A stretch of DNA of 64,000 nucleotides. It comes from Brevibacterium moorei. Lineage in GTDB: Bacteria > Actinomycetota > Actinomycetes > Actinomycetales > Brevibacteriaceae. The stretch spans positions 1 through 64,000 of the forward strand of contig NZ_JANIJX010000017.1 of the NCBI RefSeq assembly GCF_024580735.1. The letters are read 5' to 3'. The notes beneath the pieces were generated by a model, which ran no database searches, was not told the DNA's origin, and saw only the letters and a program-made list of their open reading frames with translations. The position numbers and the translations under genes were made by a program. This document shows positions 10,438 through 18,608 of this stretch, in pieces. Position 1 is the first letter of the stretch. The number at the start of each line of letters is the position of its first letter.

Positions 10438-10492
10438 TTGACAATGTGTGAGATCGGTATCACACTTGAGTGAACTGATAACGATCTCACAC
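10438..10492 (+). promoter_or_regulatory. Promoter and operator of the sugar-amine operon
   Basis: TTGACA (10438-10443) is a consensus -35 box; 17 bases later CACACT/TATCAC forms a poor -10. The region holds an exact 11-bp inverted repeat, GTGTGAGATCG (10446-10456) and CGATCTCACAC (10482-10492). A shorter dyad, GTGTGA/TCACAC, is nested at 10446-10465. The TGTGA...TCACA shape resembles LacI-family operators, and a LacI-type gene closes the operon. Overlap with the promoter suggests repression. Confidence 0.6.
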
Positions 10493-10521
10493 AAGAGCAA
10501 TGGAACACTCCGGGGGGACTC

Positions 10522-11550
10522 ATGGCAAAGACAGTTCAAGGTCGAGGCGTAGTCGGCATGCAAGAGACGGTCATCGATGACGTGGCAGAGGTGGCCAGTG
10601 GTGAGACCCTGGCGGCGGTCAAGGCTTTCGTGGCGCAGGCGGTGCGCCCCACCACGAAGGTCATCTATCTGCTGGGCTGCGGTGGTTCGCACTACATGTT
10701 CGGCGTCTTGAAGTATCTGTTGGCGGCATCTCCCATCCCCGCGGTCGATCTGAATTCCGCGGAGTTCACCGCAACTCCGCCTGCGGCGCTGGGAGCGGAT
10801 TCCATCGTCATCGCCTCGTCCACCCACGGGACGACTATGGAGACGGCAGAGGCGATCACGGTAGCCAGGAAGGCAGGTGCTCCTGTCCTATTGGTATCGC
10901 AGACCAGTGACAATCCCTGCGGTGAAGCCGCGGAGTACATCGTCAACCACAATGGTGTCGAGGCCAAGCAGGTACTGCTGGCAGCATTGGCTCACGAACT
11001 CCTGATGGCGCAGGATGCGGTGCCGGCCGGCCTTCCATCCGCGCAGGACCTGGTGGGGATCGGCGAAGTGTTCCCCGAATCGAACCGCGTGTGGGATGAA
11101 AAGCTCAACGATATCGCAGCAGCGGTCGCACAGGCACCGGTCACATTCATCGCGGGCTCCGGCCCTAACGACGGTGCCGCCGACACCCTAGCCGCCTGTT
11201 ACCTGATGGAGATGCAGAACCTGATCGCCGTTGCCTCGGGCGCCAACGACTTCCTCCACGGAACTCATGAGATGGTGACGGAATCGACCAACCTCGTCGT
11301 ATTCCTCGGGGAGGACGGTTCCCGGAGCGTCGCCCAGCGGACGGTGGACTTCGGGAACCGGTTCAGCGATAACTGCCACGTGCTCGACACCGAAGAGCTG
11401 CCGATGACCGGAGTAGCCCCGGAACACCGTGGCGCGGTGTCGGCGATCCTCTTTGCCAGCTCGATCATTGCCTTGCTGGCCAAGCACGTGGAGGCGAAGA
11501 CCAACGAGCCATTGATCAGCCGAAAATACATGTGGAAGGTCGAGTACTGA
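10522..11550 (+). CDS. frlB: SIS-domain sugar-phosphate deglycase, FrlB-like
   Basis: The 342-residue protein has two SIS folds, typified by LLGCGGSHYMFG (about residue 51), SSTHGTTMETAEAI, and ACYLMEMQ followed by DFLHGTHEM with catalytic-type His/Glu. The C-terminal RKYMWKVEY is almost the same as the end I recall for Bacillus subtilis FrlB, the fructoselysine-6-phosphate deglycase that splits phosphorylated Amadori compounds into glucose 6-phosphate and the free amino acid. The following FrlD-like kinase gene supports this. It is the first gene of the operon, with a G-rich ribosome site close before ATG. Which amino acid the natural substrate carries is unknown. Confidence 0.82.
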   Translation: MAKTVQGRGVVGMQETVIDDVAEVASGETLAAVKAFVAQAVRPTTKVIYLLGCGGSHYMFGVLKYLLAASPIPAVDLNSAEFTATPPAALGADSIVIASSTHGTTMETAEAITVARKAGAPVLLVSQTSDNPCGEAAEYIVNHNGVEAKQVLLAALAHELLMAQDAVPAGLPSAQDLVGIGEVFPESNRVWDEKLNDIAAAVAQAPVTFIAGSGPNDGAADTLAACYLMEMQNLIAVASGANDFLHGTHEMVTESTNLVVFLGEDGSRSVAQRTVDFGNRFSDNCHVLDTEELPMTGVAPEHRGAVSAILFASSIIALLAKHVEAKTNEPLISRKYMWKVEY

Positions 11551-12413
11551 TGCCCATCGCGGTCGTCGGGGACAACATTGTGGATGTGCTCTCCGGTGCT
11601 GGTGCGGATACCCTCGCATCGGTGGGCGGAAATTGCCTGAACGTGGCGGTCAACCTGCATCGGCTGGGTGCCCGGGTCCAGTACATCGGCAGTGTCGGTG
11701 ACGATGCGGCGGGCGTCGCGGTGATTGCGCAGCTGGACGCCGAGGGCCTGGCGGCTGACAGAATCGTCAGGATATCGGGGGCGGCCACCGGCTTCGCTAC
11801 TATCTACCACGTGGAGGGGGACCGGCGTTTCGGGGCCTTCGACCGAGGGGCGAGCGAGGCTCCGCTGGCCCCCGAGCAATGGTCCGCTCTGTCCGGAGCA
11901 CAGCTCATTCATACGAGCTATTCGTCCGCGTTGGAAGCTCAGGTCGAACAACTGGCGTCCATCGCTCCGGTGTCATTCGACTTCGATGAACACTTCGACG
12001 ACGCTTATGTCGATTCGCTGATCCCCTTCGTCAGCCACGCCTTCTTTTCGGCCGCGGCCAGGGACGATGACGAGATCCGTGCCTATGCGCGGCGTCTGTT
12101 GCAGATTGGGGTACAGACGGTCACGGTAACCCGCGCCGAACGCAGTGCCATGCACTTTCGCGTCGAGGGCGAGTGGCACCAGCCCAGTCTGCCCATCGAA
12201 GCCGTTGACACTCTGGGAGCCGGAGATGCATTCATCGCGGGAATGATCGCAGGCATAGTCGGCGGCGCCGACCCCCAGAGTACTTTGATCCGAGCGGCCG
12301 AGATCGCGGCCCGGACCTGTTCGGAACAGGGGTCGGTCGGCCTCTTCATCGACCCCGACTTGGTCGGGGGATACAGAACATCGCACAAGGGACCACGAAT
12401 CTCACATCGATAG
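11550..12413 (+). CDS. frlD: PfkB-family sugar kinase, FrlD-like
   Basis: Predicted to phosphorylate the sugar part of an imported fructosamine at C6 before FrlB cleaves it. The 287-residue ribokinase-fold protein has the N-terminal substrate segment GGNCLNVAVNLHRLG (residues 28-42) and the C-terminal PfkB signature DTLGAGDAFIAGM, with the catalytic Asp in GAGD. Start: the ATG at 11550 overlaps the frlB stop by one base (TGATG), typical of translational coupling. The short in-frame extension upstream would overlap frlB more and has no better signal. Confidence 0.82.
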   Translation: MPIAVVGDNIVDVLSGAGADTLASVGGNCLNVAVNLHRLGARVQYIGSVGDDAAGVAVIAQLDAEGLAADRIVRISGAATGFATIYHVEGDRRFGAFDRGASEAPLAPEQWSALSGAQLIHTSYSSALEAQVEQLASIAPVSFDFDEHFDDAYVDSLIPFVSHAFFSAAARDDDEIRAYARRLLQIGVQTVTVTRAERSAMHFRVEGEWHQPSLPIEAVDTLGAGDAFIAGMIAGIVGGADPQSTLIRAAEIAARTCSEQGSVGLFIDPDLVGGYRTSHKGPRISHR

Positions 12414-12426
12414 GGAAGTGATTGCT

Positions 12427-13320
12427 ATGAAACGTCTGATCGCATTCGCCGCCATTGCCTGCGTCGGCCTGCTGACGGCCTGTGGTGGAGGAGACACCGG
12501 GAGTTCGGAACAAGCGGGCTCCGGCAGTGCGCCTGCAACCGTCGCCAAAGACGACGCGGTTGCCGACAAAGTCCCCGACAAGTTCAATGACGGAGTCAAT
12601 GTCGCGGTGTACAGCGACTGGGCTCCGGAGGAATATGTGGAGAACGGGGAATTCAAAGGCTGGTCGGTGGAACTGGCCAAAATCTGGTCCCAGAAGATGG
12701 GAACGGATTTCAAGCTCAACGCCAGTGGCTTCGACTCCATCGTCCCCGGTATGGAGAACGGACGCTACGATATGGCGGTCGCCAGTCTGGGAGTGACGGA
12801 TGAACGCATCAAGACGCTCGACTTCGTCCCCATGCAGAAGGAGGGCACCTCGTTCGCCTGGGCGAAGACCAAGCCGGACAACAAGGTGACCAAGGTCGAA
12901 GAGGCCTGCGGGAAATCGGTCGCAGTGCTGACTGGCGCCTGGGAGTACGACTATCTCACGAAGAACATGAAGAAGCTGTGCGCGACGTCTCCGATGGACA
13001 TCCAGCAGTTCAAAGATCAACCATCTGCCGAGCTGGCGGTCACTTCCGGGCGTGTCGATCTGGTTGCTGCAGGCTCGGGCAAGTTAGGTTACGCCGCCCA
13101 GCAGTCCGGCAGCCTGGACGTGGGTGACTTCATCGTCAATGCCGTGTACAACGGTGTGGGGGTGCCCAAGGGCAGTGAACTGGGTCCGGTGCTACGCGAC
13201 GCCATGCAATCTGCGATCGACGACGGCAGCTATGAGAAGTTGCGCCGGTCCTACGGAGCCTCGGAAGCAGGCGACTTGAAGAAGGCCGTCCTGCTGACGG
13301 AAGACCAGCCGAACGGGTGA
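12427..13320 (+). CDS. Amino-acid-type ABC transporter substrate-binding lipoprotein
   Basis: A 297-residue extracellular solute-binding protein, family 3. The signal peptide ends in the lipobox LLTAC, so the mature protein is lipid-anchored at the Cys near residue 18. The body contains family features such as YSDWAPEEY, GWSVELAK and MAVASLGVTDERIKTLDF. The ATG at 12427 is preferred over the GTG at 12418 because GGGAAG lies 8 bases before it. With the next two genes it forms a complete importer. In the operon context it probably binds a fructosyl-amino acid rather than a free amino acid. Confidence 0.85.
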   Translation: MKRLIAFAAIACVGLLTACGGGDTGSSEQAGSGSAPATVAKDDAVADKVPDKFNDGVNVAVYSDWAPEEYVENGEFKGWSVELAKIWSQKMGTDFKLNASGFDSIVPGMENGRYDMAVASLGVTDERIKTLDFVPMQKEGTSFAWAKTKPDNKVTKVEEACGKSVAVLTGAWEYDYLTKNMKKLCATSPMDIQQFKDQPSAELAVTSGRVDLVAAGSGKLGYAAQQSGSLDVGDFIVNAVYNGVGVPKGSELGPVLRDAMQSAIDDGSYEKLRRSYGASEAGDLKKAVLLTEDQPNG

Positions 13321-13326
13321 GGTGCC

Positions 13327-14280
13327 ATGTCTTCTTCAACATCGTCTCGCGACCGCAAACCGCAGGCCCCGGGCCACCATCGTCTGGCCGATAACCAGAC
13401 CCACGTCCACCACCTGAAACATCCCTGGTGGTGGGTCGGCGGGGTCGTGGTCATCGCCCTGATCGCCGCGTTCATCCACCTGTTGATGACGAACCGGAAC
13501 CTGAAGTGGAACGTCGTCGGCGAATACCTCTTCAACGGGGAGATCCTGCACGGTCTGTGGGTGACCATCGAACTCACGGTACTGGCGATGATCATCGGCC
13601 TGGCGTTGGGAATCGTCCTGGCCATTATGCGACTGAGCCGCAACCCGCTGTTCTCCTCGGTCGCCTGGATCTGGATCTGGTTCTTCCGGGGCGTTCCACC
13701 CCTGGTTCAGATGATCTTCTGGTTCAACCTGGCGACATTGATCCCCGTACTCAAACTGGGTATTCCATATACCGGGATCGCCTGGGCCCAATGGGATATG
13801 AACCAGGTGATGACGTCGTTCGCCGCGGCTATTCTGGGCCTGGCTTTCACTGAAAGTGCCTATGCCGCCGAGATGATCCGCGCCGGCATAATGGCGGTGC
13901 CGCACGGCCAGGTGGAAGCCGCCTCAGCTCTGGGCATCAGGTCGTCGAAGATCATGCGGACGATCATCCTTCCGCAGGCCCTACGTATCGTTATCCCGCC
14001 GATCGGCAACGATCTGATCTCCATGCTCAAGTTCACCTCTTTGGTCAGTGTCCTAGCGACGCCCGACCTGCTCTACAGTGCTCAGATGATCTACTCTCGC
14101 ACGTATCAGACCATTCCCCTCCTCCTTGTAGCCACAGTCTGGTATCTGGTGCTTACGACGATCTTCACCATCGCGCAACAGCTGATAGAACGTCGCATAC
14201 ATGATCAGCCGATGCTCAATGTTCGGAGACTGCGGTTCAACCCGTTTGCCTCGAAGGGCCCGAAGAAGGTGATGGCGTAA
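13327..14280 (+). CDS. Amino-acid-type ABC transporter permease
   Basis: A 317-residue HisM/GlnP-type membrane protein. After a hydrophilic N-terminus of about 35 residues come five or six membrane helices. The ABC-ATPase coupling (EAA) loop reads [17 protein letters not shown] and continues [16 protein letters not shown]. It is the only permease gene for this importer, so the channel is presumably a homodimer. Its stop overlaps the start of the ATPase gene by one base. Confidence 0.88.
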   Translation: MSSSTSSRDRKPQAPGHHRLADNQTHVHHLKHPWWWVGGVVVIALIAAFIHLLMTNRNLKWNVVGEYLFNGEILHGLWVTIELTVLAMIIGLALGIVLAIMRLSRNPLFSSVAWIWIWFFRGVPPLVQMIFWFNLATLIPVLKLGIPYTGIAWAQWDMNQVMTSFAAAILGLAFTESAYAAEMIRAGIMAVPHGQVEAASALGIRSSKIMRTIILPQALRIVIPPIGNDLISMLKFTSLVSVLATPDLLYSAQMIYSRTYQTIPLLLVATVWYLVLTTIFTIAQQLIERRIHDQPMLNVRRLRFNPFASKGPKKVMA

Positions 14281-15089
14281 TGAATGAACAAATTTCTACG
14301 GCCGGGGTCTCCGGCTTGGCGGATGTGGAATGGCCACTGCTCAAGGCCGATGGGATCCATAAGAGATTCGGGAGCAATCATGTTTTGCGTGGGGTATCGC
14401 TCGATGTGCACAAAGGCGAAGTGCAATGTGTGATCGGACCGTCCGGGTCGGGCAAGAGCACCCTGTTACGGTGCCTCAATCTGTTGGAAAGACCTGATGC
14501 CGGCTATGTCTACCTAGACGGCGAACCGGTGGGCTACTCATGGCGCGGTGATGATCTGAGCGAGATGAGATCGGCTCAGCTGGCGCGGCAACGGGAACGC
14601 ATGGGAATGGTGTTCCAGAGTTTCAACCTCTTCGGACACTTGAGCGTGCTGGAGAACGTGACTCTGGCACCCCGTCTGGTCAATGGCTCCAGAGGAACCG
14701 CGATCAACACAGAAGCCATGGAACTGCTGACCTCAGTCGGTCTAGCCGATAAAGCAGGGTTCAAACCCGCACAGCTCTCCGGCGGTCAGCAACAGCGCGT
14801 CGCCATTGCCAGAGCTTTGGCGATGCATCCGGAAGTCATGCTTTTCGACGAGCCGACCTCGGCGCTCGATCCGGAACTGGTCGGCGATGTTCTGGAGGTC
14901 ATGAAGAATCTGGCCGACCAGGGGATGACGATGGTCATCGTCACCCACGAGATGGGCTTCGCGGCCGACGTTGCAGACAAGGTCGTTTTCATGGACGGGG
15001 GAATCATCGTGGAAGCCGGCACTCCCAGGGAGATCTTCAAGGACAGCGCACATCCGCGCACTACTGAATTCTTGGCTAGGGTGCTATGA
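14280..15089 (+). CDS. Amino-acid-type ABC transporter ATP-binding protein
   Basis: The 269-residue cytoplasmic ATPase has Walker [12 protein letters not shown], signature [15 protein letters not shown], Walker [14 protein letters not shown] and the switch His in VTHEMGF, all intact. It belongs to the GlnQ/HisP group of polar amino-acid importers and powers uptake with the two preceding genes. The start overlaps the permease stop, and its own stop overlaps the next gene by 4 bases, so the operon is tightly coupled. Confidence 0.93.
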   Translation: MNEQISTAGVSGLADVEWPLLKADGIHKRFGSNHVLRGVSLDVHKGEVQCVIGPSGSGKSTLLRCLNLLERPDAGYVYLDGEPVGYSWRGDDLSEMRSAQLARQRERMGMVFQSFNLFGHLSVLENVTLAPRLVNGSRGTAINTEAMELLTSVGLADKAGFKPAQLSGGQQQRVAIARALAMHPEVMLFDEPTSALDPELVGDVLEVMKNLADQGMTMVIVTHEMGFAADVADKVVFMDGGIIVEAGTPREIFKDSAHPRTTEFLARVL

Positions 15090-16081
15090 GTACGTCGAGC
15101 CCGTTCCGCCTGTATTCCGCTGCGGAGTGTATGAAAGCGGTTCCCGATTCCACCGGAGTCGAGCTGATGGGGCTGGCGGGGTGCATTGCGAAACATGTGG
15201 GTGTCCTGCAATCGCAGTTCGGCGGTCGAGTGGAGCGGGCAGTAGATCAGCCAGAGGCCCTCCTCTTCGGACACATGGGCTTCGTCCCCGGCCTGGGAAC
15301 CTGTGTGAAATCGGGTATGCAGGTAAACGACAATGCACGCCTGGGGCTCGATCGGGTGCAGGCGTCCGTAACGCTCTTCTCCGCACAGACGGGAGAACCT
15401 CGGGCGGTTCTCGACGGCGGTGTGGTAACGGTACTGCGAACAGCTGGAGCATTAATCGCCGGGGTGCGAAGCGTGCTGACGATTGAAGCCCCCGTGGTGG
15501 CCGTGATCGGCTACGGTGCACAGGGCAGGCAAGTGGCGCGGCTAGCCAGTAGCGTGCTGGGGGCTTCTGAAGTTCGGATCTGGGCACCGTCAAGGCCGTC
15601 TGTCGACGACGGGGAAGTCTTGGCCGAAAGCAAGGCTGCGGCGCTGCAGGGAGCGGATGTCGTCGCCTGCTGCACCTCGAGTCGCAGCCCGGTAATCGAA
15701 TTGTGGGAGCTTGAAGCCTCAGCAGCAGGGGAAAGCACGATAGTCGCCTCAATAAACTCCTTCGCCCCCGATCACAGCGAGATCGCTTCGGATATTGTGG
15801 CGGCATCCCGGCTGGTGATTACCGACATCGACGATGTGGATTCCTTCGGCCCCGTCCACGGTGCCGGGGGACTAGCAGGAAATCCACAGTACCTCCGTCT
15901 GGGCGCGGACGTGCTTGGTGCGTACACGGAGGATTTCGGGCGAATGCCTGGCCTGAAGACAGTGTTGATCGGCGGTGAAGGAACCCAGGACGCCCTGATG
16001 GCCTGGGCTATCGTAGATGGTGAGGCCGCAGTCATTGAGGCGGTGTCCGGCCTTGCCGGCGATCGGGCCGGAGCCGACTGA
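15086..16081 (+). CDS. Ornithine cyclodeaminase / mu-crystallin family protein
   Basis: A 331-residue NAD(P)-dependent protein. The N-terminal half carries the substrate-site elements [16 protein letters not shown] and [10 protein letters not shown]; the Rossmann half has [15 protein letters not shown] near residue 137. Family members cyclise or deaminate ornithine/lysine, act as alanine dehydrogenases, or reduce ketimines. The position at the end of a fructosamine operon suggests it processes the amino acid freed by FrlB or a cyclic imine derived from it. Known frl operons, as I recall them, do not carry this gene, so the exact activity is open. Confidence 0.75.
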   Translation: MSTSSPFRLYSAAECMKAVPDSTGVELMGLAGCIAKHVGVLQSQFGGRVERAVDQPEALLFGHMGFVPGLGTCVKSGMQVNDNARLGLDRVQASVTLFSAQTGEPRAVLDGGVVTVLRTAGALIAGVRSVLTIEAPVVAVIGYGAQGRQVARLASSVLGASEVRIWAPSRPSVDDGEVLAESKAAALQGADVVACCTSSRSPVIELWELEASAAGESTIVASINSFAPDHSEIASDIVAASRLVITDIDDVDSFGPVHGAGGLAGNPQYLRLGADVLGAYTEDFGRMPGLKTVLIGGEGTQDALMAWAIVDGEAAVIEAVSGLAGDRAGAD

Positions 16082-16129
16082 AAGTAGTCGTAGCCGTTTT
16101 CAAACAGCGGGGTGGATGGAGGCCGTCGG

Positions 16130-17212
16130 ATGAAGAATGTGACGCTCAAGGATGTTGCCGCCGCCGCCGGAGTTTCGCGTGCCAGTGCCGCACGTGTACT
16201 GGGCGACTATGGATATGCCAGCGACACGGTGAGAAATGCTGTGCTACGGGCTGCGGAAGAACTTGACTATGCGCCTTCGAAGCTGGCCAGGGCGATGCGC
16301 AACGGACGTACCCAGCTCTTGGGCTTCATTTGCGCAGATATTTCCGATGGGCTCTTCTCCCAGGCCCTTGCCGGAATCTGCCGTGTTGCCGAGCCCGCAG
16401 GTTACCAGGTGGTGGTCTTCACCAGTTCGGATCAGCTCGGAGTGGAACGTGATGGGGTATCGGCACTGCTGTCCCATGGTGTGGAAGGCCTGATCGTGTC
16501 ACCGGTGATCGTTGAAGAGCGATCGCATCTGGCCGATGCCACTGTGCCGGTTGTCTATCTCGACCGTGCCCCTGAGGACGTGTCTGGGGTGGTATCCGAC
16601 AATGTCGGAGCAGGAAGTCTGGCTGCGCAGCTACTGGTGGATGCTGGACACCGCCGAATCGGCATGACGGCTGCTGTCCAGACGGAAGAACCGATCGTCG
16701 TCACTCCAGGTGAGGTCCAGCGGGACGGAGGCGCGGAGCTGAGCGTTCACGGAGCTGATAGACCATCCGTCCTCCGTGTCAGGGGTTTCGTCAAGACACT
16801 GCAGGAAAACGGCCTGCAGGTCGAGGAGGACGACTTACTGCTGAGTCCGCATCGAAGTCCGGACGCGCAAGACCGGCTGACCACTTGGCTGCGAGGGCAC
16901 CGGGACCTAACTGCCATTGCGGCCGTGGACTCGTACCAGGCGCGCAGTCTTTATCGTGCGGTTGGCGAGCTCGGTATGCATGTGCCGGAAGACCTGTCGA
17001 TCGTCGTGTTCAGCGATGACGATTGGGTCGAATTCACCAGGGTCCCCCTGACGACGATTCAACTGGACGGAGTCGAAATGGGTGCCCGGGCCGCGGAAAA
17101 GCTCCTTGCAGCACTTTCCGAGGAGAAGACGAGGGATGCGATCGTCGACGTGATACCGGTTATCAGGCGAGCCGGGGCCAGTATTGCGCAAGCGCCGGCC
17201 ACAAGTCGGTAG
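16130..17212 (+). CDS. LacI-family transcriptional regulator
   Basis: The 360-residue regulator begins with a LacI helix-turn-helix, VTLKDVAAAAGVSRASAARVL, and hinge region SKLARAMRNGRTQLLGF, followed by a periplasmic-binding-protein-like sensor domain ending in FSDDDWVEFTRVPLTTI. The ATG at 16130 is chosen because GGAGG stands 7 bases before it. It lies 48 bases after the cyclodeaminase-like gene on the same strand and is the obvious candidate for control of the operon through the TGTGA/TCACA repeat at 10446-10492. The sensor domain probably binds a sugar or sugar-amine. Confidence 0.85.
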   Translation: MKNVTLKDVAAAAGVSRASAARVLGDYGYASDTVRNAVLRAAEELDYAPSKLARAMRNGRTQLLGFICADISDGLFSQALAGICRVAEPAGYQVVVFTSSDQLGVERDGVSALLSHGVEGLIVSPVIVEERSHLADATVPVVYLDRAPEDVSGVVSDNVGAGSLAAQLLVDAGHRRIGMTAAVQTEEPIVVTPGEVQRDGGAELSVHGADRPSVLRVRGFVKTLQENGLQVEEDDLLLSPHRSPDAQDRLTTWLRGHRDLTAIAAVDSYQARSLYRAVGELGMHVPEDLSIVVFSDDDWVEFTRVPLTTIQLDGVEMGARAAEKLLAALSEEKTRDAIVDVIPVIRRAGASIAQAPATSR

Positions 17213-17249
17213 CGTCCATGCGGACATTCACCTATTCCAGGTGGAACTC

Positions 17250-17307
17250 CACCGCGGTTTTCCCGGTTTGAATCGGAATCCCGATTCAAACCGGGAAAAC
17301 CGCGGTG
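17250..17307. terminator. Perfect 27-bp stem-loop between convergent genes
   Basis: Bases 17250-17276 are the exact reverse complement of 17281-17307, with only a 4-base AATC loop. The arms contain CCGCGGTTTTCCCGG and its complement. It lies midway between the LacI gene and the oppositely oriented SHOCT gene, where a bidirectional terminator is expected. There is no T-run after the stem on either strand. Confidence 0.75.
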
Positions 17308-17345
17308 CTGACCTGTTGTACCGGAGTTCGCCCAGCCGGAGCCGG

Positions 17346-17792
17346 TCACGGCCGCCCGGGTGCGGCCTCGGCGGCGGTGTTGGCCCGGAGGACTTCGAGG
17401 CGCTCGCGGTATTCGACCTCGTCGATATCGCCGCGGGCGAAGCGCTCGGCCAGGGTGCGCTGGGCCTGGAACAGCGGGCCGGCCTGCTGCGAGCGCAGCC
17501 CGCGCAGCGCCGAGGTGCGCCTGACCAGCAGCACCACGAGCACGACGATGGCGGCGATGAACAGGGCGGTGAAGAACATGCCGATGAACGGGACGAACGG
17601 CGGAACGTGCGGGCCGAATCCTCCGGGCCCGTAGCCGGTCGGTCCGCCGGCGCCCGGTCCGAAGGGGCCGTGGCCGCCGCGGATGTAGCCGCCGACCCCA
17701 CCGGAGTCGTCTCCGCCGGCCGGTGCGGTGGTGACCGCCGAGCTTGCCGCTGCCACTGTGGTTGCCGCGGAGGCGGCGAGTGCGCTGAACAT
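17346..17792 (-). CDS. Small membrane protein with C-terminal SHOCT domain
   Basis: A 148-residue protein of unknown function. The N-terminal 20 residues are Ala-rich and hydrophobic, followed by a Gly/Pro-rich stretch, then a membrane helix (about residues 75-97, FIGMFFTALFIAAIVVLVVL). It ends with a SHOCT motif, LAERFARGDIDEVEYRERLEVL. SHOCT domains are short oligomerisation modules at protein ends. The start at 17792 follows GAGGAG at 7 bases; the upstream in-frame extension is not hydrophobic. It sits downstream of the two-component genes in the same direction and may be a target or accessory. Confidence 0.7.
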   Translation of the reverse strand: MFSALAASAATTVAAASSAVTTAPAGGDDSGGVGGYIRGGHGPFGPGAGGPTGYGPGGFGPHVPPFVPFIGMFFTALFIAAIVVLVVLLVRRTSALRGLRSQQAGPLFQAQRTLAERFARGDIDEVEYRERLEVLRANTAAEAAPGRP

Positions 17793-17930
17793 GATGATCT
17801 CCTCTGCGCTGGAGGCCCCGGCAATGAGCGCGGGGCCGATTCGTACCTCCATCCAAGCCCGAACCGGGCCGCCGCACATCCGGCCCGGGGAGTGTTCCGC
17901 CGTGCTCCCGGGGGAGTACCGGGGCCGAGG

Positions 17931-18608
17931 CTACTGCCAGCCGGGCGCCACCAGGCCGGCCTCATAGGCCGTGACCACCAGCTGGGCGCGGTCGCGGGCC
18001 CGCAGTTTCTGCATGATGCGGGAGACATGAGTCTTCGCGGTCAGTGGGGAGAGGACGAGCCGCTCGGCGATCTCGTCGTTCGTCAAGCCCTGTCCCACCA
18101 GCCGCAGCACCTCGTGTTCGCGTTCGGTCAGCCCCGCCAGCAGCGCGGTATCGGGCGTGGCGCGCAGTCCGGTGGCCGCTCGGTCCAGCAGCCGGCGTGT
18201 CACCCCTGGTGAGAGCACTGCGTCCCCGGCGCAGGCGGCGCGGACGGCCCGGATGAGATTGGCCGGTTCCGTGTCCTTGACCAGGAAGCCCGCGGCACCG
18301 GCCCTGATCGCGCGGACCACGTACTCGTCGAGTTCGAAGGTCGTCACGATCACCACGCGCAGTCCGTCCAAGGCGGGATCCGCTGCGATCTGCTCGGTGG
18401 CCCACAGGCCGTCGCCCTCGGGCATCCGGATGTCGACGAGGACCACGTCCACGGGGGCGCCCCGGTCCGCGGCGTCCCGCACGGCGGCCAGGAGCTCATG
18501 CCCGCCGGCGGCCTCGGCGACCACCTCGATGTCCTCTTCGGCGTCGAGCAGGGCGCGGAAGCCCGCGCGCACCAGCTGGTGATCATCGGCCAGGGCCACG
18601 CGGATCAT
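17931..18608 (-). CDS. NarL/LuxR-type response regulator
   Basis: The 225-residue protein has a receiver domain with acidic pair D8-D9, phospho-acceptor D59 in LVDIRMPEGDG and K105-type lysine in FLVKD. A LuxR helix-turn-helix follows (LTEREHEVLRLVGQGLTNDEIAERL). It pairs with the histidine kinase gene directly upstream, whose stop overlaps this start by 4 bases. The regulated genes are not evident; the SHOCT protein downstream is one candidate. Confidence 0.93.
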   Translation of the reverse strand: MIRVALADDHQLVRAGFRALLDAEEDIEVVAEAAGGHELLAAVRDAADRGAPVDVVLVDIRMPEGDGLWATEQIAADPALDGLRVVIVTTFELDEYVVRAIRAGAAGFLVKDTEPANLIRAVRAACAGDAVLSPGVTRRLLDRAATGLRATPDTALLAGLTEREHEVLRLVGQGLTNDEIAERLVLSPLTAKTHVSRIMQKLRARDRAQLVVTAYEAGLVAPGWQ

